A stretch of DNA of 64,000 nt, taken from assembly GCF_015207425.1 (NCBI RefSeq), contig NZ_JADEWZ010000013.1, positions 1 through 64,000 of the forward strand. Reading direction: 5' to 3'. Under the pieces are notes generated by a model. It made no database searches, was not told where the DNA came from, and saw nothing but the letters and a program-made list of their open reading frames with translations. Position numbers and translations under genes: made by a program. This DNA comes from Lusitaniella coriacea LEGE 07157. Lineage in GTDB: Bacteria; Cyanobacteriota; Cyanobacteriia; Cyanobacteriales; Spirulinaceae. Shown in pieces: positions 9,114 to 17,664 of the stretch; positions within the stretch are counted from its first letter, which is position 1; every line of letters starts with the position of its first letter.

Positions 9114-11420
9114 CTACTTCAAAGACTGAAGCTGTCGAGAAACCTCATCTTGACTATAAATTGCGTAGGGATTCGGCAGTTTTCCCTTCATTCCATTGGC
9201 AACTACCCCTAAAATCGAAGCCCTCGACATTTTCAGCCCCTCCAGCGCCTTCATCACCGTCGCGCGTTCCGTTTTTTCCAAGCGAACCACCAAAATAATG
9301 CCATCTGCATTAGAAGCCAGAAGATTGGCATCGGCCAAACCCAATAGCGGCGGACTGTTATAAATCACCAGATCGAAAAAGCCCTGGAACTGGATCATTA
9401 GATGCTCCATCTTAGAAGAAGTCAGCAGCTTAATCGGATCGCCAACATTTGAACCGCTACTCAAGAAAAAGAGATTGCTATCCATCGGCGCTTGTTGGAT
9501 CGTGTCATTGAGGCTCAAATCGCTTTGCAGCGCGTCGCTTAAGCCCTTTTTATTTTTCAGTCCCAAACGCAAATGAAGCTGCGAGCGGCGCAAATCTGCG
9601 TCGATCAACAAGACCCGTTGACCGATCTTAGCTGCCGTTTGAGCCAGTTCCAGCGCGATCGTCGATTTTCCTTCACTCGGTGCAGCAGAACTCACCACCA
9701 AAGAGCGAATGGGACGCTGCTTAGAACCCAACAAACTAATATTGGTATAGAGCGAGCGGAATGCCTCGCGGAACGCGCCGGGATACTCCGGTTGCGGCAA
9801 GAAAAGATTGGGTGCATCCAAAGCCTGAGCCTTGCGAATCTGCTTTTGCAGTTGCCTTTCATAGTTCTGAAGCGACTTCACAAAGGGAATCGTTCCCAGC
9901 AGGCGCAATTTTGTCAAGCCTTTCACCTCTTCTGGCGTGTGGTAAACCGCATCGAGAATTTCTACGATAAATCCAACCCCAATCCCTGCCAACAGGCTCA
10001 AAATAACCGCCACAGCCAGCAGTCGTTTCTTATCAATTGAAGAGGAGGTCATCAGTTGACCCGTTGTGGTTCGCCACAGATCCGGCGGCGAAATCAGTTC
10101 CCAAGGAATCTTACGCTGAGAGGCATCGAGCTGGAGCGCTTCGCGTTTTTCCAAAAATGCTTTTAAGCTATCTGTGGCGACCGCAACGTTGCGTTCGAGG
10201 TCGGAATAGCGACGCAACACCGAGGGAAAGACATCGAGTTTTCGATCGAGTTGTTGCTTGTTGTTTTGGAGATAGCGTTCGCGAGCTTCCAAGTCCTGAA
10301 TTCTAACCCCAAGAGTTTGCCGAGACTTTTCCGCTTGTTCGACGAGTAAGCGTTGCAAATTTTCTTGCTTTTCCCGCAAGACTTGAATCGGCGGACTGCT
10401 CTCCCGGAATTGAGTAGACTGCGATGCAATCTGGGCTTCAACAGTGTAAAGCTTGTCGATCAAACTCCCGTAGAGATTATTGGGATCTCGCGAGAGAATC
10501 GCAATCGGATTTCCCGTGGTAATTTCTTCTTGGAGATTGTCGTAACTCGCTTTTATTTCCTCCAGTTGCGCTTGAACGCCCATCAATTCCGCATCGATAT
10601 TGCGTTTTTGCGCGGACAAGTCGCCGGCGGTTTGGGCGGGAAAACTCAGATCGTAATTTTGTCGTAATGTTTGTAATTGAGCCTCGAAGGTGTTGACGCG
10701 CTTTTCGAGTTCGGGGAGTTGCTCGTCGATGAATTGAACGCCTTGTCGAAGGCTGGTGAGCCGTTCTTGAAGAGAATATTGAAGATAGGCTTGAGCGAGA
10801 GTATCGAGGACGAATTTAACTTTTTCTGGGTCTTCGTGTCGATAGTGAACCCGCAAAATTTTTGTCCCGACCTCTTTACCATCTTTTACATAACTGATGC
10901 GGCTTAGTTCCAAATCTATTAGTAGAGAGGTGTAGTTGAGTTTGGGATATTTCGCCCGCAGCTCTTTGACCACAGGCGTGAGAATTTTAGGGCTGGTGAG
11001 AACCCGAATTTGCGTTTCGTAATCGACTAAATCCGCTTGATCGACTCCAACTTTCGTTAATTCTGTGGCTCCAACGCTCGTTCCTGTTTGCGCTGAGAGA
11101 GACAGTTTTGCCAAGCGACCTTCTGCGGTGACAGGTTCGGCAAGAACTTGGAAAGAACCGTCGTAGAATACTTTTGCGCTTTCGGCTTTCCAAAGAATTA
11201 AACCGCCAGAAATTCCAGAGAACAGGAAAGTCGCGATTGCCATTGCACCAGCGCGACGGCGAATTACGGCCATTAACCAGGCAAGATCGACTTTTTGACC
11301 CTCTTCATCGCTGAGTTGCGGCACGTTCCCATTCGTAACAGAAGAGTCTTCAGACCGACTGTAAGGGTTAGTTGCCAATGATTGGTAGTTGCGTTCCGCG
11401 TCCATAGCTCCTCCATCCAT
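9114..11420 (-). CDS. polysaccharide co-polymerase with bacterial tyrosine kinase domain (Wzc-like)
   Basis: 768-residue inner-membrane protein. A first TM helix near residues 58-78 precedes the Wzz-type periplasmic domain, which has a long coiled coil (about 215-440). A second TM helix near 470-490 leads to the cytoplasmic BY-kinase. The kinase shows Walker A (SSAAPSEGKST, about 577-587), Walker A' (LLIDADLRR, around 605) and Walker B (DLVIYNSPP, about 684-692). Only two Tyr remain near the C-terminus (NPYAIYSQDE), a sparse tail. It controls polymerisation and export of capsular or exopolysaccharide together with the Wza-like protein encoded just upstream on the same strand. A later Met (residue 6) is an alternative start. 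Confidence 0.9.
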   Translation of the reverse strand: MDGGAMDAERNYQSLATNPYSRSEDSSVTNGNVPQLSDEEGQKVDLAWLMAVIRRRAGAMAIATFLFSGISGGLILWKAESAKVFYDGSFQVLAEPVTAEGRLAKLSLSAQTGTSVGATELTKVGVDQADLVDYETQIRVLTSPKILTPVVKELRAKYPKLNYTSLLIDLELSRISYVKDGKEVGTKILRVHYRHEDPEKVKFVLDTLAQAYLQYSLQERLTSLRQGVQFIDEQLPELEKRVNTFEAQLQTLRQNYDLSFPAQTAGDLSAQKRNIDAELMGVQAQLEEIKASYDNLQEEITTGNPIAILSRDPNNLYGSLIDKLYTVEAQIASQSTQFRESSPPIQVLREKQENLQRLLVEQAEKSRQTLGVRIQDLEARERYLQNNKQQLDRKLDVFPSVLRRYSDLERNVAVATDSLKAFLEKREALQLDASQRKIPWELISPPDLWRTTTGQLMTSSSIDKKRLLAVAVILSLLAGIGVGFIVEILDAVYHTPEEVKGLTKLRLLGTIPFVKSLQNYERQLQKQIRKAQALDAPNLFLPQPEYPGAFREAFRSLYTNISLLGSKQRPIRSLVVSSAAPSEGKSTIALELAQTAAKIGQRVLLIDADLRRSQLHLRLGLKNKKGLSDALQSDLSLNDTIQQAPMDSNLFFLSSGSNVGDPIKLLTSSKMEHLMIQFQGFFDLVIYNSPPLLGLADANLLASNADGIILVVRLEKTERATVMKALEGLKMSRASILGVVANGMKGKLPNPYAIYSQDEVSRQLQSLK

Positions 11421-11456
11421 CCTTAGCTTAAGCTTAATCTTAATGCTATTTTCAGG

Positions 11457-12944
11457 TTAATTATTATTGTCGTTATTGTTATCGATAATTCCCAAAGTTT
11501 CTAAAATGCCAAAAATGCGGCTGGGAATTGAGAACCATGCGAGTGCATTGCTTCCCGCCGTTAATAAATTGGTCAGGGTATCAGAAATTCGGGTTCCTTG
11601 ATTCCGCTCGATAACAATGATGTCGTTATCGCGCAGTAAGGGATTGCTTTGTTCGTTCACGCCATCAGTAATGTCAATATCCAGTTCGCGGCTGACCACG
11701 GAGCCGTCGGGGTTGAGGCGGATGAGCCGAACCTCGTTGCGATTGGCGCGTGCATCATTAAAGCCTCCAGCCGTCATCAAGCCTTGGATGAGGGGGGTGT
11801 TGGGGGGAAGGTTAACAAGACCGGGTCTTTCAACTTCGCCAACAACGCTGACTTGAATTGAATCGGGGGAAAAGCGCGCTGTTGCCAACTCTGTCGTTTC
11901 GGCGGCGGAGAGTTCGCTGGCTTTGGGTACGATGATGGTGTCGCCATCCTGGAGGACGGTATCTTGACTCACATCCCCGGTTTGTAGGAGTTCCCAGAGG
12001 TTAATCGCAAGGAGTTGTTCGGTGCCTGATTTGGTTTGCCGTCGGATTTGGATGTTGCGAACGTCGGCGAGGGGTTCGATTCCCCCGGCTTCTTGGATGG
12101 CGATGGTAACGGTGGGGAGACTCGATATTACTCCGGGATTGGAGAGTTGAATGTAGTAGGTTCCGGGACGTTCCACTTCTCCAACGACAGATATGGTTCG
12201 TCCGGCTTCTACATTGGCGGCAAAGTCGAGTTTAGCTAAGTCTCGCAGTTCTCCAAGATCGACCTCGGTGGCAGTGGGGACAAAGATGGAGTCGCCATCC
12301 CGCAGGGTGAGAACGAGGGGCGGCGCGCCGCTTTTTACGCGGTCTTTGAGATCGACAATAAAACTTTCTTCTCCGCCGATGGAGGTTCTGCGTCGTACTT
12401 GGATTTGACTGATATCGGCGGTGAGGGTTACGCCTCCGGCTCGCTTGAGGGCTTCGGTGAGGGTGGGAAATTGTACGCCGGGATTATCGCCGGCACCGCC
12501 GATTAAATCGACGGAAAAGGAACCGGCATTGACGACTTCCCCTGCGACAAAAACGTTGAGGGGACGGGTGTTGAGGAGTCGAATGGTGATGAAGGGGCGT
12601 TTGAGATAGACGGCGTATTGCTGGGAAATTCGTTCGGAGGCTTGTTGGATGGTTAAACCGCCCACTTTAACGGCTCCAATGAGGGGAAGATAGATAATCC
12701 CATCAACGGGAACCTGATACTGACCGCTATATTGGGGGACTTCAAAAACGTCAATGGCGAGGCGATCTCCGCCACCGAGGAGATAGACGCTTTCTTGGGT
12801 GGTTCCGCCCGTACTTTGGGGGATGGGAGGGGGATAGGAAGCAGGGAGGTTGGGGAGTTGGGCGAAACTGGGAGCGGCGGTTAAGGTTGCGATCGCGATC
12901 GGTAGCATTCGACGGGTAATTGTAGCGCGAAAAATGGCTTTCAT
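11457..12944 (-). CDS. polysaccharide export outer-membrane protein (Wza-like, SLBB domains)
   Basis: 495 residues. An N-terminal signal peptide ends near ATLTAAPSFAQ, and a Pro-rich spacer follows. The Poly_export domain (about 50-130: GGGDRLAIDVFEVPQYSG, IYLPLIGAVKVGG) is followed by three SLBB-type repeats, seen as recurring VxVxGEVxxPG motifs (VFVAGEVVNAGS, ISVVGEVERPGT, VSVVGEVERPGL). The C-terminus is Asp/Asn-rich. It forms the outer-membrane and periplasmic channel for exopolysaccharide. The Wzc-like gene lies 36 nt downstream, so the two form an operon transcribed away from the allophycocyanin cassette. Confidence 0.9.
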   Translation of the reverse strand: MKAIFRATITRRMLPIAIATLTAAPSFAQLPNLPASYPPPIPQSTGGTTQESVYLLGGGDRLAIDVFEVPQYSGQYQVPVDGIIYLPLIGAVKVGGLTIQQASERISQQYAVYLKRPFITIRLLNTRPLNVFVAGEVVNAGSFSVDLIGGAGDNPGVQFPTLTEALKRAGGVTLTADISQIQVRRRTSIGGEESFIVDLKDRVKSGAPPLVLTLRDGDSIFVPTATEVDLGELRDLAKLDFAANVEAGRTISVVGEVERPGTYYIQLSNPGVISSLPTVTIAIQEAGGIEPLADVRNIQIRRQTKSGTEQLLAINLWELLQTGDVSQDTVLQDGDTIIVPKASELSAAETTELATARFSPDSIQVSVVGEVERPGLVNLPPNTPLIQGLMTAGGFNDARANRNEVRLIRLNPDGSVVSRELDIDITDGVNEQSNPLLRDNDIIVIERNQGTRISDTLTNLLTAGSNALAWFSIPSRIFGILETLGIIDNNNDNNN

Positions 12945-13349
12945 AAATAACTTCAGACGGCTGAATGACGGAGAACGTCGAGCGTAAGCGGAAAGTTGAA
13001 AGTAGGCTGCAACCCTGTCCTTGGAAATATTAAAAATCCGATCTATTCATTTTATCGAAAATTTTGGGTTGCAGACAAATAGCGCCTAGCACTAAACCAT
13101 TCCCCCAAGGATTCATCAGAAAGTGTGAAGAAAAATCAAGTTTTTTGGACTTAATTTTTCGATTCGTAAACAAAATCAATTAATGAGAATCTTTCTTGTT
13201 ACTTTACTAGGGATGTCTGGTGCAACTCTCTCTTAAGAGCTTAAATCGATTGTAGTTAAACCAGTGACAATTTTGCTTGTTTGATTGAAAACCCATTAGC
13301 GCAATCTATTTTGTGCATCAAATTTATTATTTAGGAGAATTAGTCCAAC
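12945..13349. promoter_or_regulatory. divergent intergenic region between wza-like and apcD4-like genes
   Basis: This 405-nt AT-rich region must hold the promoters for both divergent transcripts. The ribosome-binding site of the right-hand gene is AGGAG at 13333-13337. No unambiguous -35/-10 pair was found; TTGATT at 13281 and TATTTT at 13307 are spaced too far apart for a standard promoter. That would suit an activator-dependent promoter, but this is inference. Confidence 0.4.
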
Positions 13350-13823
13350 ATGAGTATCATTGCTCAAGCTATTGCTCAATCTGATGATGCAAACCGCTTT
13401 CTCAGCAGCGCTGAATTAAATAAGATCCAAGATTTTTTTAGTGATGGAAATGCACGTATTAGTGCAGCCCAAAAGCTTGCCGAAAATGAGCAAAAAATTG
13501 TAGAGGAAGGTAGCAGTCGATTCTGGTCGCGATGCCCAAATACGCCCAGCAATAGTGGCAGCGCTCAAAAAACAGCTTTGTGTCAGCGCGATCAAGGATG
13601 GTACATTCGCCTCGTAAGCTATTGTGTTTTAGCTGGTAATTCTAAACCTTTAGAAGATATTGGGATAGATGGAATGCGGGATATGTATGTTTCTTTGGGC
13701 GTTCCTCTTGCCAATTTACAAGTTGCCATGCGAGCAATCAAAGAAGTTGCTTTAGGAACATTGAGTTCATCTGAAGCTTCTCTAGCAGCGCCCTATTTCG
13801 ATCAATTAATTCGAGCATTTTAG
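13350..13823 (+). CDS. apcD4: allophycocyanin alpha-type subunit, ApcD4-like
   Basis: 157-residue phycobiliprotein alpha-type subunit. It follows the allophycocyanin fold throughout (SIIAQAIAQSDDANRFLS at the start, DMYVSLGVPLANLQVAMRAIKEVA near the end). Cys78 (TALCQRD) is the phycocyanobilin attachment site. The segment around the chromophore (about 58-85) differs from standard ApcA and ApcD: it has RFWSRCPNTPSNSG and QKTALCQRDQGWYIRLVSY instead of the usual TATCLRDLDYYLRL, with two extra Cys at 62 and 92. The gene is followed by an ApcB-like and a CP43-like gene. That order matches the apcD4-apcB3-isiX set of low-light photoacclimation, where ApcD4/ApcB3 form red-shifted allophycocyanin. 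The subtype name rests mainly on this context. Confidence 0.78.
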   Translation: MSIIAQAIAQSDDANRFLSSAELNKIQDFFSDGNARISAAQKLAENEQKIVEEGSSRFWSRCPNTPSNSGSAQKTALCQRDQGWYIRLVSYCVLAGNSKPLEDIGIDGMRDMYVSLGVPLANLQVAMRAIKEVALGTLSSSEASLAAPYFDQLIRAF

Positions 13824-13954
13824 TAGTGCGGATTTCCAAAGTTAAAGCCAAAGAGCGATCGAAAGATTGAACTCAAGCTTAAAAATCGACTTTTGAAAGA
13901 AGAAAAGACACCTAAAAAACACCAATAGTTTCTGAGTTTAAACGAGGAGAAAAA

Positions 13955-14440
13955 ATGCAAGATACGATTTCTTCAATCATTAATCCTGCTGATGAAAAAG
14001 GCAACTATATTGATGGTGCCGAGCTTGAAAAGCTCAAAAAGTATTATCAGAGTGGGCAACTGCGCGTCAAAGCGGCTGCTCAGATTGGTTCGGCTTCTGA
14101 TGGCATTATTACAGAAACAGTTGCGAAAAGTTTGTTATACGGAGATATTACTTGCCCCGGTGGCAATATGTATCCAACCCGCCGTTATGCAGCGTGTCTG
14201 CGCGACTTAACTTATTTTCTACGCTATGCCACCTACGCGATGCTCGCTTCTGACCCCTCTATTTTGGAGGAGCGAGTTCTCAATGGTTTGAAAGAAACCT
14301 ATAGCTCCCTTGGTGTTCCTATTGAGCCAACTATTCAAGCACTTCAGGCAATGAAGGAAGTCGTTACCCAACGGGTTGGATCTGATGCCGGACAAGAAAT
14401 GGATGTGTATCTCGATCGCATCATTACAGGACTGAATTAA
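13955..14440 (+). CDS. apcB3: allophycocyanin beta-type subunit, ApcB3-like
   Basis: 161 residues, close to ApcB along its whole length ([36 protein letters not shown]). Cys81 (RRYAACLRD) binds the bilin, and Asn71 in the CPGGNMYP segment corresponds to the conserved, usually methylated Asn. A strong ribosome-binding site (GAGGAGA) precedes the ATG. It lies 131 nt after the alpha-type gene and is the obvious partner for it. Core phycobilisome genes (apcE, apcA, apcC) are absent nearby, so this is an accessory allophycocyanin pair. Classification as ApcB3 is by gene neighbourhood. Confidence 0.8.
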   Translation: MQDTISSIINPADEKGNYIDGAELEKLKKYYQSGQLRVKAAAQIGSASDGIITETVAKSLLYGDITCPGGNMYPTRRYAACLRDLTYFLRYATYAMLASDPSILEERVLNGLKETYSSLGVPIEPTIQALQAMKEVVTQRVGSDAGQEMDVYLDRIITGLN

Positions 14441-14460
14441 GCAGCTCAATCTGCGCTTAA

Positions 14461-14535
14461 GTGCCTATACCGACTTACCAGAGAACGGGTTCGAAAATGG
14501 CGATCTCATTTTTTGGTGCAATGCGGGGTAGGCAC
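14461..14535 (+). promoter_or_regulatory. inverted repeat between apcB3-like and isiX-like genes
   Basis: GTGCCTA at 14461-14467 pairs perfectly with TAGGCAC at 14529-14535, and CC/GG pairs extend the stem inward. The loop is about 60 nt. No T-run follows, so it is unlikely to be a complete terminator. It could tune read-through, RNA stability or stoichiometry between the phycobiliprotein genes and the chlorophyll-protein gene. Confidence 0.35.
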
Positions 14536-14572
14536 TGATTAAAAAACTCTGTTATGAAGTCAAACGATAATT

Positions 14573-15997
14573 ATGTACGCTTCAAGCAAAACTCAATTTC
14601 AATATCCGTGGTGGGCTGGCAATGCTCGCTTTATTGACTTATCAAACACATTTATTGTTGCCCATGTTGCTCAGGCAGCTTTAATTACATTGTGGGTTGG
14701 AGTCTTTACCCTGTTTGAATTGGTCTGCTACTCACCGAGTGCGCCGATGTACGAGCAAGGGTTAATTCTTTTGCCCCATTTAGCCGCACAGGGATGGGGT
14801 GTCGGGTCGAATGGCGAAATTCTTGATACTTATCCCTATTTTGTCATTGGCGTTGTTCATGCTATCTCAGCCGGGGTGCTGGGGGCGGGGGCGTGGTTCC
14901 ATCGAAATCGCCTGTCCCCTAGCTTGGAATCAGAGGGCGGTAAAGCGGCTAACTTCCATTTTACGTGGGACGATTCCGGAAAGCTCGGATTCATTTTAGG
15001 ACATCATTTGATTATCCTCGGCTTGGGTGCAATACTGCTGGTCGCCAAAGCGATGTTTTTTGGCGGTCTTTATGATGCAACCATCGGTGAAGTCCGCTTG
15101 GTAACCGAACCGACCCTCGATATCGGCGCGATCGCGAGTTACAGAACTCACCTGTTCGATGTCAACAACCTCGAAGACTTAGTGGGCGGTCACATTTATG
15201 TGGCAGTGCTGCTGCTGGCTGGCGGTATTTGGCACATTGTTGTTCCTCCTTTTAACTGGGTCAAGCAACGGTTCTTGTTTTCTGGTGATGGCATCCTTGC
15301 CTACTCGCTGTTTGGCATTGCCCTCGCTGGGTTTGCAGCCTCCTACTACTGCGGGTTTAACTCCCTCGCTTATCCTGTGGAGTTTTACGGCCCAACCCTA
15401 GAACTCAAGTCAGCCTTTTTGCCCTTTTATTACGAGCCGAACCCATCAATGGCAACCGGCTATACTTCTCGCGTCTGGCTAGCCAATGCTCATTTTTACC
15501 TCGCTTTCTTCTTCCTGCAAGGTGGGCTTTGGCACTATCAGCGGGCAATGGGTTTTGATATTGGCGAACAGGTCAGAGATTGGCAGCGGAAGTTTGCAGA
15601 AGCTACTGGCAAGCTGGCTGTCAACTACCAGAAGCCTTTCTCCTCTCAGCCAAAATCGATGCTGGATGTTTGCTACGAAAGACCTCGAAGCGAACCTCAG
15701 CCTGTACTCAAGTTCGAGCAGCCTTTTGGAAGCTATGACTATTGCCAGTCTCAAGGCATTGAAACGCCGAGCTTAACAGACATTAATGGGATACAAACAA
15801 CGCTGTATCAGACGAAATATCACCCTCGTAAGATCGTCTTCTACCAAAATTCTGCTTTGACTCAAGCACGGGAAACCTTCGACCGCCGTACCAAGGTTGC
15901 AAAAGTTGCATACGGACAGCCGAAAAAGCAGTTAGATGCGTTTAATCAGCCGTTAGATCGGGTGATTTACGAACCCAGTCAGTCGCAGCCAGACTAA
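14573..15997 (+). CDS. isiX: CP43-like chlorophyll a antenna protein with long C-terminal tail (IsiX-like)
   Basis: 474-residue six-helix chlorophyll-binding protein of the IsiA/Pcb/CP43 group. Helix-borne His pairs are visible ([76 protein letters not shown]). It lacks the large lumenal loop of CP43, as in IsiA. IsiA proteins end near residue 340. Here about 130-145 hydrophilic residues follow (from about 329), rich in Tyr, Gln, Pro and basic residues, with no PsaL-like TM helices. It is the third gene of the allophycocyanin cassette and a terminator follows, so the three genes form a unit. It would bind chlorophyll in thylakoids and pass energy to a photosystem. Confidence 0.82.
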   Translation: MYASSKTQFQYPWWAGNARFIDLSNTFIVAHVAQAALITLWVGVFTLFELVCYSPSAPMYEQGLILLPHLAAQGWGVGSNGEILDTYPYFVIGVVHAISAGVLGAGAWFHRNRLSPSLESEGGKAANFHFTWDDSGKLGFILGHHLIILGLGAILLVAKAMFFGGLYDATIGEVRLVTEPTLDIGAIASYRTHLFDVNNLEDLVGGHIYVAVLLLAGGIWHIVVPPFNWVKQRFLFSGDGILAYSLFGIALAGFAASYYCGFNSLAYPVEFYGPTLELKSAFLPFYYEPNPSMATGYTSRVWLANAHFYLAFFFLQGGLWHYQRAMGFDIGEQVRDWQRKFAEATGKLAVNYQKPFSSQPKSMLDVCYERPRSEPQPVLKFEQPFGSYDYCQSQGIETPSLTDINGIQTTLYQTKYHPRKIVFYQNSALTQARETFDRRTKVAKVAYGQPKKQLDAFNQPLDRVIYEPSQSQPD

Positions 15998-16015
15998 TCT
16001 GCATCAAATAAAGTT

Positions 16016-16052
16016 GAGGAGGAGGTTTCAGTTCGACTCCTCCTTTTTTTTT
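16016..16052 (+). terminator. intrinsic terminator of the apcD4-apcB3-isiX-like unit
   Basis: GGAGGAG (16018-16024) pairs with CTCCTCC (16037-16043) around a 12-nt loop, followed by nine T residues. It lies about 20 nt after the stop codon. Confidence 0.9.
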
Positions 16053-16206
16053 GTCTTGATATTTGGGTAAACTTCAAGTCGCAAGGAATTGAAGTGATTT
16101 TGAGTGTTTAGCATCAAAATTCTGTTGATAGCTGAAGTGACCGATCGCGCGATCTCTTGATTAAGCTAAAGAGAAGCTGTGTTGTTCCGTCTTGGACGCT
16201 TGAAGT

Positions 16207-17577
16207 ATGAAGCAGATTCTCACAGATCCGTTAATTGCTAGTTTGGTCGCGATCGCGGGAGCGATTTATTTTATTGTTGCCTTTCATTACATCGGTCAAG
16301 ACTCGCGCTATTCCAAACTCCTTGAAAAATTTGGCGTGGGTCTATTCGTATTCATCATTGCCGGGGCAACAGGAACCACCCTCAGTCCTTTCACCAAATT
16401 ACATCCTAGAGTTCTCTCCAACACCGCTGTCACCGCACCGACGATCGTCGCCCAACTGGGTTTTTACGCCGTGGGAATTCTACTCTTGGTGTCGCGCTTG
16501 CGCTACACGCTGCCCAATAGTGCGGCAAAGTTTCCCCTTGTCTTGCAGCGAGATCCCTTTCTTCTCATCTTTCTCTTACTCGTTGGATTATCGGTCTTTT
16601 GGTCGGATACTCCAGAGGTGACCTTTAAAACCAGTATGGTCTACCTGTTTGTCTCTGCTGTTGCTTTCTATACGGGTAAGCAATATTCCTGGGACAAACT
16701 GTTTTTCCTGGCGCGCTGGACGACCCTGGTTTTACTGCTGCTGAGTTTGTTTTACAGTATTTTTAAACCTGGAACGGGGCGCGATAACGATGGAGCCTGG
16801 GTCGGAATTATCGGGCATAAAAACCAATTCTGCTTCCTCATGGTTTTTACTGCTTTACTCTGGTTTATTAATGCCCTTTACAACAAAAAGCAAAGAAATG
16901 CTTCGATTTTCGTTTTTCTCCTCTCTTTCCTTGCGGTTAATCAAGGGGGAAGCGGGGCGGCAAGGGTAATGATTGTTTGCCTATTAGCCTTTTGGTTTTA
17001 TTTGGGTTTTGCCAAGAAACTCCCGATGCAGTGGGCATTTGTCTCGGTGGTTCTGTTTATGATTTTGGGTATTTGTTTGACGATTATTGTCACTGAAAAT
17101 TTGGAATTCATTGTGGTCGATACCTTAAACAAAGACCTGACGCTCACCGGACGCACGGATTTTTGGCCGCTCATTATCGATAAAATCAATCAGCGCCCCA
17201 TTCTAGGCTACGGAATTGATGGATTTTGGCAGCCGTGGCGCGGTCCAGACAATCCCGCCAGGGAAATTCTTGTCGCGAAAACTCAGTTTTCCCCTCCCCA
17301 TTCCCATAATGGCTTTATGGATTTAGCCTGCGATTTGGGCTATTTAGGCTTGGGTGTTTTTCTGGCTTCCTTTATTTCTAATATTGCTAAAGCGGTGATT
17401 TATCTTGGTCAGGAGAGGATGCCAGAAGCGGGGTTGCCCATTTTAATTCTCACCTATACCCTCATGACGAATATGACAGAAACCGGGCTTTTGGGGGCAA
17501 CGAGCATTTGGTTTTGGTATGTCGTCCTTGCGGTTCGCCTCAGCGTCGATTTATCCAGAAAGACGAGCAGAGTGTGA
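16207..17577 (+). CDS. O-antigen ligase / polysaccharide polymerase-like membrane protein
   Basis: 456 residues with about ten to twelve TM helices. The loop signatures are those of the O-antigen ligase/Wzy (PF04932-type) family: GHKNQFCFLM, LTGRTDFWPLI, GYGIDGFW and PPHSHNGFMDLACDLGYLG. Such proteins join polysaccharide repeat units or attach them to an acceptor on the outer face of the inner membrane. It completes the Wzc/Wza polysaccharide set on the other side of the allophycocyanin cassette. The substrate is unknown. Confidence 0.82.
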   Translation: MKQILTDPLIASLVAIAGAIYFIVAFHYIGQDSRYSKLLEKFGVGLFVFIIAGATGTTLSPFTKLHPRVLSNTAVTAPTIVAQLGFYAVGILLLVSRLRYTLPNSAAKFPLVLQRDPFLLIFLLLVGLSVFWSDTPEVTFKTSMVYLFVSAVAFYTGKQYSWDKLFFLARWTTLVLLLLSLFYSIFKPGTGRDNDGAWVGIIGHKNQFCFLMVFTALLWFINALYNKKQRNASIFVFLLSFLAVNQGGSGAARVMIVCLLAFWFYLGFAKKLPMQWAFVSVVLFMILGICLTIIVTENLEFIVVDTLNKDLTLTGRTDFWPLIIDKINQRPILGYGIDGFWQPWRGPDNPAREILVAKTQFSPPHSHNGFMDLACDLGYLGLGVFLASFISNIAKAVIYLGQERMPEAGLPILILTYTLMTNMTETGLLGATSIWFWYVVLAVRLSVDLSRKTSRV

Positions 17578-17664
17578 AGTTTTGTTAAAGATCGGACGCG
17601 ATCGCCCAAAGTTTTTGACTTCCGGACTGAAAGACCCATAGAGCGTCTTTTTGAAATTCTGGCA

